This document shows positions 36,319 through 47,384 of a stretch of DNA of 64,000 nt, piece by piece. Both the position numbers and the translations under genes were made by a program. Position 1 is the stretch's first letter. The number at the start of each line of letters is the position of its first letter. The notes under the pieces were generated by a model. The model was given only the letters and a program-made list of their open reading frames with translations, made no database searches and was not told where the DNA came from. The stretch covers positions 154,983,613 to 155,047,612 of the forward strand of contig NC_081405.1 in the NCBI RefSeq assembly GCF_030272615.1, written 5' to 3'. The DNA is from Cryptomeria japonica. Lineage: Eukaryota > Streptophyta > Pinopsida > Cupressales > Cupressaceae.

Positions 36319-39300
36319 TTATAACTGGGTAGTTACAATTTGAAATAGATCCGCCAAAATCAAGTTTATACTCTCTATAAACTTTTTACTGTCTCTTATT
36401 GCCGTCTCTATTCTTTTAGCTATACTGGTGAGGTGCTGCAAATGCTCTATCGATGTTTTCTGTCCCTGTATCAGTGCCTCAGATATTTCCTTCCGCAATG
36501 ATGCTAGATAGTCCAATCTTGGACTCAGTTTTAATCTCAGATGCTTTGCCTTATTCACTATTCTCTCCTTTTCTCTTTCTAATTTAAGTAACTCTTCCTC
36601 AAAAGTTGTCATCTTCTGTTCAAAAACTGATAATGTATCAGGTGAGTTAACAAAATTATCTGCAAGTTTATCCTGTACCTTGCTTATTTTCTTATCTATG
36701 TCTACTGTCAAAAAGTTTGTCTTATAGGTATCTTTGTATAGAGTTTTGTACTCTTTCAATAAGTTACACAGTTTTGGTAGAAGTGTGTCAAAATCCCTAG
36801 TACACTTCTTTATTTGATCTTCAAAGAATTTTTTCTTTTCAATTTCTACTTTGTCCTTCAATGTCTCTTCCTTTATTTTCTCAATGTTATCTATGATATA
36901 TTTACACAAAGTATCAAGTTGTCCTAAAGAATCTTTATTGTCTATATTATAGTTAGGAGCAATTACCTTCAAAATTGGGATTGTGTCATCTATAGCTTTG
37001 TAGGCCTTTGAACTACAATCTGTTATCCTTTTGATTGAATCCAAAAGTACTTCAGTTACATTTGTTGGTTTGTGGCCTGCTGAGAAGGAACCAACATTTT
37101 GAATTCCGTTGGTGGAAGAAGTAACCAAGCTTGTTGTGACCCCTGGTAGGTCTGTTTGTGTTTGCATTTCTTTAAGCAATGGTTTGTGTACTTCTCCAGT
37201 TGCCGGTGGCACTGTTTCCTCATGAACCTATTCCTATTTCTGTTGCTTTTCTTGTTGCACTGTCTCAGTATGAGCTTCTGCCTGTTGTTCTTTATCATCT
37301 GCCGGTTTCTCCTATGTTTTAATAGTTTGCCTAGCTACCAGTGGCTCACTAGCCATTTCAGTCTTACCAGTTGTATCTTTGTCTACCACAATGTTGATCT
37401 TTTGTGTATCAACATCTACTGTGTATAAGGCTTTAGGATTAGGATTGACATCCTCTACTTCCATACTTTCAGCTGTCGGTTGATCTTCTGTAGTTGCTGT
37501 TACCGGTGATGTAAAAGAAGGTGGGAATAAGTTGTCTTTTACTTTAATACTCGAAGGTCCACCAACCTTTCCTTTTCCCTTGTCTCTTTCTTTCTGATAT
37601 ACCTTTATTGGTTTGGGGTTTCGGTATTCTTCCTATTTTTCTTTTTCAACTAGGAATATATCCCATGCATTTTTTGTTTCTTTAGTCAACTCATTGTCTC
37701 TTCCAACCATTAATGCAATGTGTTGGTGTGCATTAGAGAATACTGATCAGTTGGCTTCAATAATTAAATCATCAATTTCTTTAGGTGAGTTCACTGGGTA
37801 CATAGCAAGTAGCTTTTCTATCTTGATTTTCTTGTCAAGTTCTATTACTGCTTGTCTCCTTGCTTCCAGTCTTTTGAATAGTTCATCTAGTACTTCATCT
37901 ACAACATCCATAAAAAATTTCTTATACATGTCCATATGCAATATAACATTGTTTTCTACTTGTTCTTTTCCATCTGCTGTCAGAGTGTCATACAATTTCT
38001 CTATATTCTTCAGTTTTCCCTTCCTCTGTAATTTCATTCAATAGCATATCAAGAGGAGCCAGGTTTTGTTTTGTTCTCTTCTTCTTCTTGGGTGTCAGTT
38101 TCTTCTTTGGTGTAGTCTTCATAACAGGAGACCTTACTGCTTGTTGTTTCTGTCTTGTCCCCCTAGGTGAGGGTGTGGTTACCGGTGAGGGATTTATTTT
38201 CCTTACAACTCTTTTGAAAGTTGCAGGCATGTCACTCTCTGAAGAAGTGCCTATCGGTGATAGATGAGTCTTAGGTAGTAGAGTTCCTAGCTCATCCTCA
38301 GTGATACCGGTTTGTTTTAACACATCTTCTTTAATAGCCTTTGCCTGTCTAGAGCCTCTTCTCACAATTGCCTCAACCTTCTTCACTCTCTTCTTAGATT
38401 GAATTTGTTTTTCTATGGTCTTAGCACTACCAAATACTTCTTCCTTTGGTTCATTTGGTTCTTCTAGAAGTGCTTTAGCATAAGTCTCAATTATATGATC
38501 ATCTGTCTCATAGCCCATCTATGTTACCCAGATTGCTCTTGGGATGATTGCTTCCATCCAGATTTCATCCTTTTTTATTACAAAACATATTTCATCCTTA
38601 TATTTCTCAACAATATTTTGTGATAATCTTATTCTCTTCTTCATTTTGGCCTTAAGTGCTTGAAAGAAATCATGGATATCGTTTTCCTTATCTTCTCCCA
38701 TATTGTTGAATAATTCTGTTAGCTGTTTACCTACCGGTATATCAAATCCAAGTTCTTTTAAACCTATATTGGGAACTTGTTTGGTTAAATGTAGCATCAA
38801 ACATACTAGCAGATTTCCAAACCTAAAAGTTCCTTTCTTATCCTTCTTAATCTTGCCTAGGTTGTGAATTAACTCATCCTTCAACCACTCACATATATCA
38901 ATTTTTGCATTATCTGTGATCATGTCATAAGCACTTTTAATGCATAAACTTGAAACTGAATTGAGTCTATTTGCATGAGTTGCCTTATACCCTAATATCA
39001 TGCTGATAAACCTTACATTGATGTCGGTTACATCATTGACTCTAAGGGACCTTTTATCAGATGTAGCACTAGTTAGCTTAGTAACTAGGTCATTGGAGAC
39101 CTTCTTAGTTTTGTCTAGCCTTTTACCGGTGGTTGGTAACCCTGCAATAGCTTTCACAACTTCCTTGGTGATTTTGTGAATTGCATCTAACCAAAAAAAT
39201 TCACCATGTACCCTGCTTAAGACTATCCTAGTCACATCCTTGGGAAATTCAAGAATGCAGAGGATTTCAGTAAATCCTAGGGTTTCAATGATTTTATGTT

Positions 39301-39565
39301 CCGGTTTCACATTTCTAGAGTTATCACATATGATAGTTTTATACATAGTTTTGATCTCTTCATCTCTCAATTCCTCTATGTTGTAGTGAATGTAAATTCT
39401 GGGGTCTTCAGCATAAACAACTCCTTTTGGTATTTGTGAGAAAGCACCTACATTGTCATCTTTCTTTGCTACTTCGAGAACTAGTTGAAATACGGGCCTA
39501 GGGAATTTTAAGACCTTGAATACAGTAGGGTTTGCTATATATTCAATTGTAGAGGTGGATGCCAT
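36319..39565 (-). pseudogene. Element 3 ORF2: unknown ~1,080-residue retroelement protein
   Basis: ATG at 39565 (MASTSTIEYI) opens 348 codons to a TAG at 38521. The same frame continues for 175 codons from MGYETDDHIIETYAK, through a Ser/Pro linker and a strongly basic run (PKKKLTPKKKKRTK). A one-base frameshift near 38000 moves to the frame of 38037-36319. That frame carries a few more nonsense codons and ends with a 297-codon open segment that is almost wholly helical and charged (LEREKERIVNKAKHLRLK). No nuclease, polymerase, integrase or zinc motif is visible. The order globular part, basic linker, helical tail is the same as in Element 1. Nucleic-acid binding by the basic linker is a guess. 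Confidence 0.7.
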
Positions 39566-40014
39566 GATGATAAATACCTTTTTCTACCTTTGGATGGATT
39601 GATTGCTTGAAGTGCTTCACCTCTTTGCTCGAAATCCCTTAGCTCTGCAAATTTCACGCTCTATGAATGTTTGAAATCACGGTGAAATGAAATGGAGCCA
39701 GAACCACAATTTTATAGTGTTAATTTGCCATCTACCACATTAAACGCATGCCGGTCAAGTATTCAATTAACATTGTCTATTGGTAATGAAGTAATTTCCA
39801 ACTTCTCATCTCTAACCGAGGGAATAATAACACGTGTCATTAGATCGCCAAACCCTCAAGGAAACTTTCTTCAATTTGATGAAGAACTTCTTGCCGATGG
39901 GGCATCACTTTGTCCTGCTAGTGAAGCATTGATTGGTTCTACCGATGGAGGAGTATTCCCAATATTTAGATCAGCTTTTCTAATCCATTATTTTGAGAAT
40001 TCTTGCTTAACCTC

Positions 40015-41004
40015 TTAAACTTTTTCTTTACCTTTCAAGCTAGAACTTTTGTTGTTTGCAGGTGATCCTTTACTTCTACAGAATTTTGCAATATGCCCAA
40101 TCTTGTTACATGCATAACAAGTCACATTATTCTTGTGAATAGCTTTCCCATAACCTATGCCGGTTTATGTTCTGCATTGATTAGATAAATGTCCAAATCT
40201 TCCACAAACATAACATCTCACATTCATTCTGCAATTTTCAGAATTGTGACCAACTTTGTTGCATTTAGAACATTGACCGGTGGGTGTGTTGATATTGTGA
40301 AAATTTCTAGATCTACATTCATTTTCTCTATGACCATACTTATTACAGTTAAAGCATTTTCCATTGAATTTATAAGCAGTAGGTTGCCTTACCGGTTTGT
40401 TGTGATCCTATGTGTTTGCAGTATTGAAGCTTTCACCAACTTCAAAGCCAATTCCAGAAGTGTCACCTTTAGGTTTTTGATTCTTCAGTAAGTTACCAAG
40501 TTCCCCTGAGCTTTTCTTGAATTTTTCTTTATGTTGATTTGCAATTTCTAGTTCTCTTTCTAAGACTTCTTTCTGTCTCATCAGTTCATTGGAGTCATTC
40601 TGAGTGTGCGTCAAATCTGTCTTTAATAGATCATTTTCATAGCTAAGTCTTGTGTTCTCATTTGCTGCATCACTTAGTCTTCTAGTCAATTCTTCTTCAT
40701 TCTTCTTCCTATCTTCAATCTCTTTACAAAATCTCATAGTCATATCCTGCATCTCATTCTTTGTAGTTATGTTCTCCAGTTTCAGCTTACTTAACATATC
40801 ATTAAGTGATTCCTTTTCATCATTCTTATTTTGCATCTTTTCACAAAGTTCTCTTCTCTTATTTCTTGAAATAGTAAGATTCTCTTGAAGTGCCTGAATG
40901 ATATCCTGAGCTGCTTTTAGATCATCTTCTAGTTTGATATTTTTCAATTTTTCTATATCATAGTCTGAGAAAGCTGCTTCAAGTTGCTTCATCAGATTTT
41001 CCAT
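40015..41004 (-). pseudogene. Element 3 ORF1: coiled-coil protein with four CCHC zinc knuckles
   Basis: The likely start is MENLMKQ at 41004, because upstream codons read through the primer site. About 200 residues of charged heptad-rich sequence end at a TAG (about 40408). The same frame then gives four CX2CX4HX4C knuckles: CFNCNKYGHRENEC, CSKCNKVGHNSENC, CYVCGRFGHLSNQC and, after one TAA, CYACNKIGHIAKFC. The frame stops at 40015. Nucleocapsid-type knuckles imply RNA packaging. Four in a row is more than the one or two usual for plant LTR-element Gag. No Retrotrans_gag core was recognised. Confidence 0.75.
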
Positions 41005-41059
41005 CTTTACCGGTGTCAAGATCTTCCTCAAGCTATTAGGCTTCTGAAAATAGAGGACC

Positions 41060-41074
41060 ATGATCTGATACCAA
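41060..41074 (-). other. Element 3 primer-binding site
   Basis: On the minus strand TTGGTATCAGATCAT follows the LTR end and resembles the initiator-Met tRNA site. Confidence 0.8.
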
Positions 41075-41075
41075 T

Positions 41076-41863
41076 TGTTAGGAAACTCATAGATACTGAG
41101 AGGAGGGGGGTGAATCAATATCTAACCGGTAATTAGAATTTCTTAACTTAAAACATGCAGAACAGATTATAACAGTGTACCGATATGCAAGAAATAATGA
41201 AATAGATAGAAGAAAGAACATCCACATGAAAAGCACACCATAACACAAGGATTTAACAAGGAAACCCGATGTGGGAAAAACCTCGGTGGGATTTGTGACC
41301 CACAATATCTACTTACTAGCCAATAAGAGAATATTACTTACAAAAGGGGGCCTGCACATACAGGAAGGCCAACTGCCTAGAGCTCACTGCTCAATGAGAA
41401 GTCTCACTGACTTACAATGTGGATTATACAAATCCAATATCTTGTACTACTTTGCAATAGCATCTATAATTCTTGATCCAATACCGGTTTCTGCATTGTT
41501 CTTTACATAAAACCTTTAACCTATATTTCACATAGTAGGTCTGCCTAATATCTTCCCATTTCGCTTACATACCTTACATACAAAATGTCTACAATGATCT
41601 CTTTTATATATAAGAGTCATTTTAAAACTTGCCAAGTCAGCTTACTAGGTTTTTACAATAATAAATAAAACGTAATATAACAAAAATCTTGTCGGCCTCT
41701 ATGCCAGTGTAGAGTGTGATCTGTTGATGTCGGTGAACTATCTTGCTGGTGTAATGCCTTGTCGGTGTAATGCCTTGCCGGTGCCATAGGATTGTAAGGT
41801 TGCCATCATTGACAAAACCTTCAATCACATACAATGTCTCATTGAAGTGTGCATATGCCAACA
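41076..41863 (-). repeat. Element 3 5' LTR
   Basis: 788 bp, TGTTGGCATATG...CCTAACA on the minus strand. It contains a G-rich run before TGAATCA (41098-41117 on the plus strand) 42 bp from its 3' terminus. The TATA-like sequence is at 41602-41614. Confidence 0.85.
41602..41614 (-). promoter_or_regulatory. TATA-like element in the Element 3 5' LTR
   Basis: TTATATATAAAAG on the minus strand, conserved in the 3' LTR at 35866-35880. It is placed as expected for the U3 promoter of the element. Confidence 0.5.
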
Positions 41864-41993
41864 CAAACTTCCACCTTTTGATCGGTGTGAAAACATGAAT
41901 CAACAAGTTCTAACCACTTGGTGATTTCAGCATAGTGAAACAAAACCCAACCTTACTGGTTGAGGATCACAGTCTCAACTAGTAAGGTTTACC
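41864..41993. repeat. 130-bp duplication flanking Element 3, right copy
   Basis: Copy of 35264-35393 with five substitutions. It is continuous with further weaker palindromes on its right. Confidence 0.9.
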
Positions 41994-42092
41994 CTTGTGG
42001 TTTGGGACTATGATCTTGAGCAGGAAGGCCAACCTTGTTTGGACTAGAGAAAACAAAAGCAAAAAGGTCGAGGTTTCAAACCCCAACCCTAC
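41994..42092. repeat. continuation of the palindrome array
   Basis: Weaker inverted repeats follow the duplicated unit, for example GGTCGAGGTTTCAAACCCC (about 42066). A 15-nt A run follows just past 42095. Confidence 0.5.
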
Positions 42093-42479
42093 ATATCAAA
42101 AAAAAAAAAAAAATCTTACTTGGACAATGATAATTTGATGAAGACTCACAATGCTAAGAAGACTCACAAAGTTAAAAAAGACTTAGCAAAATCAATAAAG
42201 AAGGGTATTTGATGAACTTAAAAATCCATTAGGACTCAAAATGATTTTTGGGTCTAGAAACTCGAAATACATTTGCATTTCAAATTTCTAGGCCTATAAA
42301 GTAACAAACCAAAACATAATATGTAATGTCGGGTCTAAAACCTAAATTGACAAAATTAACAAAATTAACAAAAGTTGCACAATCAGGTTCAGAACTCGTA
42401 TTAGCAAAAAGACATAAAACTCTTTAAAACACTTAAAACTTAAATAAACAAAAAAGGAGACACAAATATGATGAAAGAC

Positions 42480-43297
42480 TAAGACTTATACTACCTTGAA
42501 ATTCATGCTTAGGACCTTCCTGGCATTTAGAAAGAAAAAATTGAGGGGGCTTACCCTAATTTTGTCTGATTGAAAAAATTGAGGATAACAGGTAGAAAGG
42601 GATTCACCTAAGTCAAACCCCATTTTTAGGAACTAACCTTCAAATTGAATTGATTTGAACTTGAATTGAAAGCATGCTGTTAGGTAGTAGAGCCTAGAAC
42701 TAAAAATGGAATGTTTATATACCTTCATAAACCTTCTCGATGTTGAAATGCTCATGAAGATGTTGATGCTAACTTGAATGGGTTGACTTTAGGAATAGAA
42801 GATCATGGATCCCATCACAAATGCATAAATATGAAAATTACTCCTAACCTTCAATGCCTTGATTCTTGATCCCTTGCTCTTGAATTGAACTATCTTTTCT
42901 TGTCTTCTTTTGTGTCTATATCGTCAAGCTTACTCAAAATGAGGGAGGATTACTTGCTTATATACCTCTCCCAAACATTTTAGGGTGCATAACTCTAAGA
43001 AGGCTAACATGGCCGCATAACCATGTTGATCGTTAAGTGGTTCAAGTTTTGGGCCAAACATGGGGGATCATGGCACATGTTTGATTGGCCCGCTCCTAGG
43101 AGCACGTCACCCTAGGTGCCTTTCTCCCTCCATTGTGACCCCAAATTTTGACCTAAGGTCCAAAATGGGAAGGGGAAGTCAGAATGAGATGCTAAATTGG
43201 GTTGGATCAAGCATGTCAGGCACGAAAGGCCAAGTATGCTAAAATATGGCCTAGATAACCAAGAAAATACGTAGGGATGGAATTTACGATGCTACAC
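42480..43297 (-). repeat. putative Ty3/gypsy-type LTR, minus orientation
   Basis: The right edge reads as TGTAGCATCG on the minus strand, a typical gypsy LTR start. It abuts a protease fragment on the opposite strand, as if inserted into it. The left edge could not be placed and no partner copy is visible. It may be the 5' LTR of layer 0 or a solo LTR. Confidence 0.4.
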
Positions 43298-43776
43298 TTA
43301 GACAACACTCTAGAGGATTCCTCAATTCCTAATTATCTAAATATCGACTAATTTTAGGCCATGGTAGGACAACTTACTACTACTGATCACATCACATTTA
43401 TAGAGCACAATGTCCCTTCACACATGCCTATTCATAATTACCCCCTACACCTAGAAGTTTTCATTTATAAACATAAAATTAGATGAGTCTTGGTAGATGG
43501 AAAAGTGGACCTAAACATTTGTACTCTAAAGTTAATCAAAATATTGAGTTTTTTTGAGTGAATTGATGCATCAAAAAGGATTATCATAAGGGCCTATACT
43601 GATGAGTAATTCCCTTCCAAGGCTATTATCACTCTTCCAATTAGAGTTGGTCCAATATTTGAAAATACATTGTGTCAAGTCTTGGACCTCGATCTTCCAT
43701 ACAACCTTCTCCTCAGTCATCCATGGATTCATGCCATGAAGGTCGTCCCCTCCACATACCACCAATTCTTAAAATT
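43298..43776 (+). pseudogene. Ty3/gypsy protease-region fragment
   Basis: The plus-strand translation aligns with the protease region of Element 4: PLHLEVFIYKHKIR, VLVDGKVDLNICTL, IDASKR, ITLPIRVGP, QVLDLDLPYNLLL, HPWIHAMKVVPSTYHQ. Several stops break it. It begins abruptly at the LTR edge and ends at HQFLK. No RT follows. It is a truncated relic of an element related to Element 4. Confidence 0.75.
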
Positions 43777-43862
43777 AATTAATTTGCATTCATTTGAATT
43801 AGTATTTAATATTTTTAAATCAATTTGCATTCATTTTCGTTTAGTATTTTATATTTTTAAAT
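43777..43862. repeat. 43-bp tandem duplication
   Basis: AATTTGCATTCATTTG...TTTTTAAATC occurs twice in a row with few changes. Confidence 0.7.
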
Positions 43863-45061
43863 CAATTCATTTATATTATGAATATTATCACTACTAAATG
43901 TAGAATTTAAATTCTATGATTTATACTCTTCAATATAATATTCAAATTATATATTACTATTGATGTATTTATTGCACCTACTTTTGGTGCAAGTGCTAGT
44001 CTTTACATTCATTGGGATATGCACATACACAACTCAATTTTGAAGAGGGATCATAGGATAGGAATAAAAAATGATCATGTATTGATTGAATTTTAATTTT
44101 CAAAGATTTAATAATTGAGTTTACCTCTCTTTTTAGAGTTGCCTTGATAGCTTGAAAGAGCAAAGACAAAGCATGATAAGAGTGTTAAAGGAGCTCAATA
44201 TAAGTAAAAATTTGCTAATAAGGTCTAAATAAAATTAAAGTACAAGTAAATTAAGGTAGTTATAGACAAATTTCAGTAGTCACGTTGGTCCAAATATTTG
44301 TTTTCTTACTAGTGTGTGGAGAATATCAAGACTTAGCCTATTTAGGTCTTGTAAACTCTTATCTCATATCAGCATGTATTGTATTTGTTGTTGCTGCAAC
44401 AATAACAAGTTTATCTTAACCTTGACATAGAAAAGCTAGAAATACATAAATTAGGTTTATATGTTAAGTTGTGTTGGAAAGAACTATTCTTATGTTATGT
44501 TGTATGGTTCTTGAAACCCTTGAGTCATTGTTGATAGCCACATACAACTATCAGTTGAAATAAAATTGATTCTTAAACTTAGAAGCTAGGGTAATGATCT
44601 AAACCTTATCTTAAACTTGATTTACAATGGAAACATACACATGCATGATCTTGTGATTCAATCTTGAAAATAAAATTAATCCTGAAATAGTTGAGTTAAT
44701 ATGTGAATGAGTTCTTTTTAGAACAATAGAGTGATTTAATTATCTTGTTCATTCAATTATTGAGAGAAACAATATAATTTTTTTAATTAGTTTAAAGTAT
44801 AAAACAAAATATTATTCATACATTTGTATATATATGTAAGTTGTAAAAGTATTGAAACTAAGAATGCATGGTTACTAAAAGATGGATGTTTAAAACAATA
44901 TGAATGGGAAGACCTTGAAAACTGTTTTCTAATCAAGAGGACAAGTAGTAGTTGTGCCTTATTCATACTTATTCTTATTAAAGAATTATACATGTATATC
45001 CTTGGGGATTCTAGATGATTATGAACTTTGTATGAGTTTTAAGGGTCAATAAAGATGAAAT
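43863..45061. other. unassigned AT-rich flank of Element 4
   Basis: No feature recognised. It is contiguous with 61961 onward once Element 4 is removed. Confidence 0.5.
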
Positions 45062-45066
45062 CATAC
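45062..45066. other. target-site duplication of Element 4 (left copy)
   Basis: CATAC, repeated exactly at 61956-61960. Confidence 0.95.
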
Positions 45067-45416
45067 TGTGAGGTAGGAATTCGGAAACCATCAAAGCATA
45101 TATAAAAACTAACCTAGCTCAATCACGAAAGCACAAATGCAATGATCTATCCTAAAACACACTCAATAGAGACATGGAATAAAAACATTCAATACTAAAG
45201 ATTATGCAAACCAGATGTAGATTTGAATGCTCCTTCATGCGGCTCCATTGTCCTTCTTTCTTCTCCAAATAGCCTTTGTTTGTGGATCTCACCTTCAAGT
45301 GCACACACCTAATGTGAAAGCAAGATGGATATTGGCACAAGAGTACTCAAAGCGTGATTGATTAGAAATTCGATAACCCGATTATTCTCATTAGTTGGGA
45401 TTGAAGAAATTCATCC

Positions 45417-45425
45417 AATTTATAG
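45417..45425 (-). promoter_or_regulatory. TATA-like element in the Element 4 LTR
   Basis: CTATAAATT on the minus strand, repeated at 60825-60833 in the 5' LTR. Transcription from the 5' LTR copy would start a few tens of bases further left. Confidence 0.5.
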
Positions 45426-46103
45426 AGAAATTGGAGAAAAAGATCAAATTAGCATGATTCAATTTGAATGGAAATTGCAAATCAAACATGTCAATTATGA
45501 CAAATTATGACAAATTATGCACTTTCTATGCAAAAATTGATTGATTGATAATTCATGACAATTTATGACAAATTTCTATGTCAAAATTGATTGATTGTCA
45601 ATTATGACAAATTCTAACAAATTGAATTGTCATTCCCATGGAATTAGGAGATGAAATAGGAGGGAATTGAAATTAGAAATTAGGAAATTAGAAAATTGAA
45701 ATTGATGAGAATTAGGAATTAGAAATTGAGTAAATTAATTAATAATTTATCATTTATTAATTAATTCACAAAAGAGGAATAATTAGCCAATTAAATGAAC
45801 ATTTAATTATAATGAGAAGACTTAGGATAAATAAATAATTTATTAATCCTAGAGGGAGAAATGACAAACGAGGTTAATCATAAAACCTTAGAAGATGAAT
45901 TAGCAATGCGAGAATGACAATTAGGTCTTGATGAAAGATAATTAATGTCGATCATGATTTTGAATTGATAAATGACCAATGCAATAAATGATTTGATTGA
46001 TTGACAAACTAATCGAGATTGATAAAGAGCCCAAATTGATAGGCGCCAATTGACGAGGAAAAATGACTAATTGATCCAAATTGACATGATTGAGAAAGAC
46101 AAT

Positions 46104-46247
46104 GATCGATGACAAATCGATTGCAAAATTGAAGAGATTAACAAGGACAACGATCGATGACAAATCGATCGCAAAATGACAAGATTGAAAATGATCACGA
46201 TCGATGACAAAATGGATAAGAGGACAACGATCGATGACAAATCGATC
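46104..46247. promoter_or_regulatory. four GATCGAT-GACAA-ATCGATC palindromic units in the LTR
   Basis: Units start at 46104, 46152, 46199 and 46229. Three keep both 7-bp arms around a GACAA spacer, with at most one mismatch; the third has a degenerate second arm. The same four are in the 5' LTR (about 61496-61640). They lie upstream of the TATA-like motif in the sense of transcription, so they could be binding sites. That role is inferred. Confidence 0.5.
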
Positions 46248-46564
46248 ACATGATGATAAGATTGAAAAGAGGACAAAACCCTAATTAGGATTGACGATGT
46301 CCAAAATGATGACAAATAAGTATGCACATTGATGCGACAGGATAAGATTGACCAAAATCATGACTAAAGATTGTTGTCGACAAGACCAAATTTGAGAACA
46401 AGATGATTGAAGAATGTAGAAGAGTGACTCGATGCTCGCAAATGATAAAGATCAAGTGTGAATCATAGGAGAAATGTTAATGCGACGCAAAAAACCTAAA
46501 ATGAGGCAATGTGCAAATGTTAAAGTATGACTCCGCAAGTGTTGACCATTTTTAGGTGTCTACA

Positions 46565-46578
46565 TTTTGCCCCTCTTT
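46565..46578 (-). other. Element 4 polypurine tract
   Basis: AAAGAGGGGCAAAA on the minus strand immediately before the 3' LTR. Confidence 0.85.
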
Positions 46579-47384
46579 GAGACAATGCAATTTTAAGTGT
46601 TGTTTCAAAGAATAATAATGAAAATGCCCCATACAACTGACAATGACATATGCATGCCCCCTCGAGGAATTGGCCGGAAACATGCAGAAAAGAGGCCAAT
46701 TGATCGATAAAAATGATAGGATCGAATGGACTGACAATTGGAGATCAGATGCATGAAGGACAAGCAATTTAAGGTGCAAAAGATGGTGACCAAAATAAGA
46801 TGGAGAGGGTGCACATCCATCTATGCACTGACAAAGATCTATAAATGAGACCAAGAGGGTGAAAAGAGCTCATTTGCACTAGCCAAAGAGAAGGATTTAT
46901 TGCTCTGGACAAGGACACTTGCAGAGAGATGGTGAACATTCCAATGGCGGACCACCTCAGAGAACGTGTACGCACGTACAGATGACCAGATGACATAGAA
47001 GCAGCGGTATGGATCTCAAAAACCCATATTTTCAATTTCATGAATTTTGATCGCTTGGGGGACATTGCGGGGCCCATAGAAACTACAAAAACTGAGTTCT
47101 ACGCCTGTGTAGGGTGAATCTTGCGCTTGTGTTATGTCTTCTACGCTTGTGTAAGGGTACACAGGCACAAGTTATGTGACACAGGTGCAAGAGTTAAGAC
47201 ACAAGCGCAATTGTGCAATGAAGACTCAATTTGGGTTCGAAACTGCATGCAAAAGATCCGAAAAGGGGGGATAAGGGTAGGATAGGGTAAAATAGATAAA
47301 GAACACCCTGAGTTGGTCATGAAACAAGTAAATGTAGTCTGTAGGAACAAACCCTAAAACTGACAAAATTGTGCCCCAATTGTG
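46579..47384. other. 3' untranslated region of Element 4
   Basis: No coding region. At 47098-47215 it holds inverted and direct copies of a CACAGGCGCA-like word (TACGCCTGTGTA, then CACAGGCACAAG and CACAGGTGCAAG). The same word is arrayed at the opposite end of the internal region. Confidence 0.6.

Larger units (their letters stand above)
35394..41863 (-). mobile_element. Element 3: second copy of the ORF1-ORF2 non-autonomous LTR family
   Basis: It reads on the minus strand: 5' LTR 41863-41076, primer site, ORF1, ORF2, polypurine tract, 3' LTR 36113-35394. The 3' LTR lacks its last 52 bp. There is no 5-bp target duplication; instead a 130-bp flanking duplication is present. The interior of about 4.96 kb is filled by the two ORFs, leaving no room for a pol gene. 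LTRs differ by about 6% over the first 300 bp compared by eye. Confidence 0.85.
45067..46564 (-). repeat. Element 4 3' LTR
   Basis: 1498 bp, TGTAGACACC...CCTACCTCACA on the minus strand. Compared with the 5' LTR it has about 10-12 extra bases near 45560 and about 7 near 45960. It contains four GATCGAT-centred units (see the regulatory entry). Confidence 0.95.
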
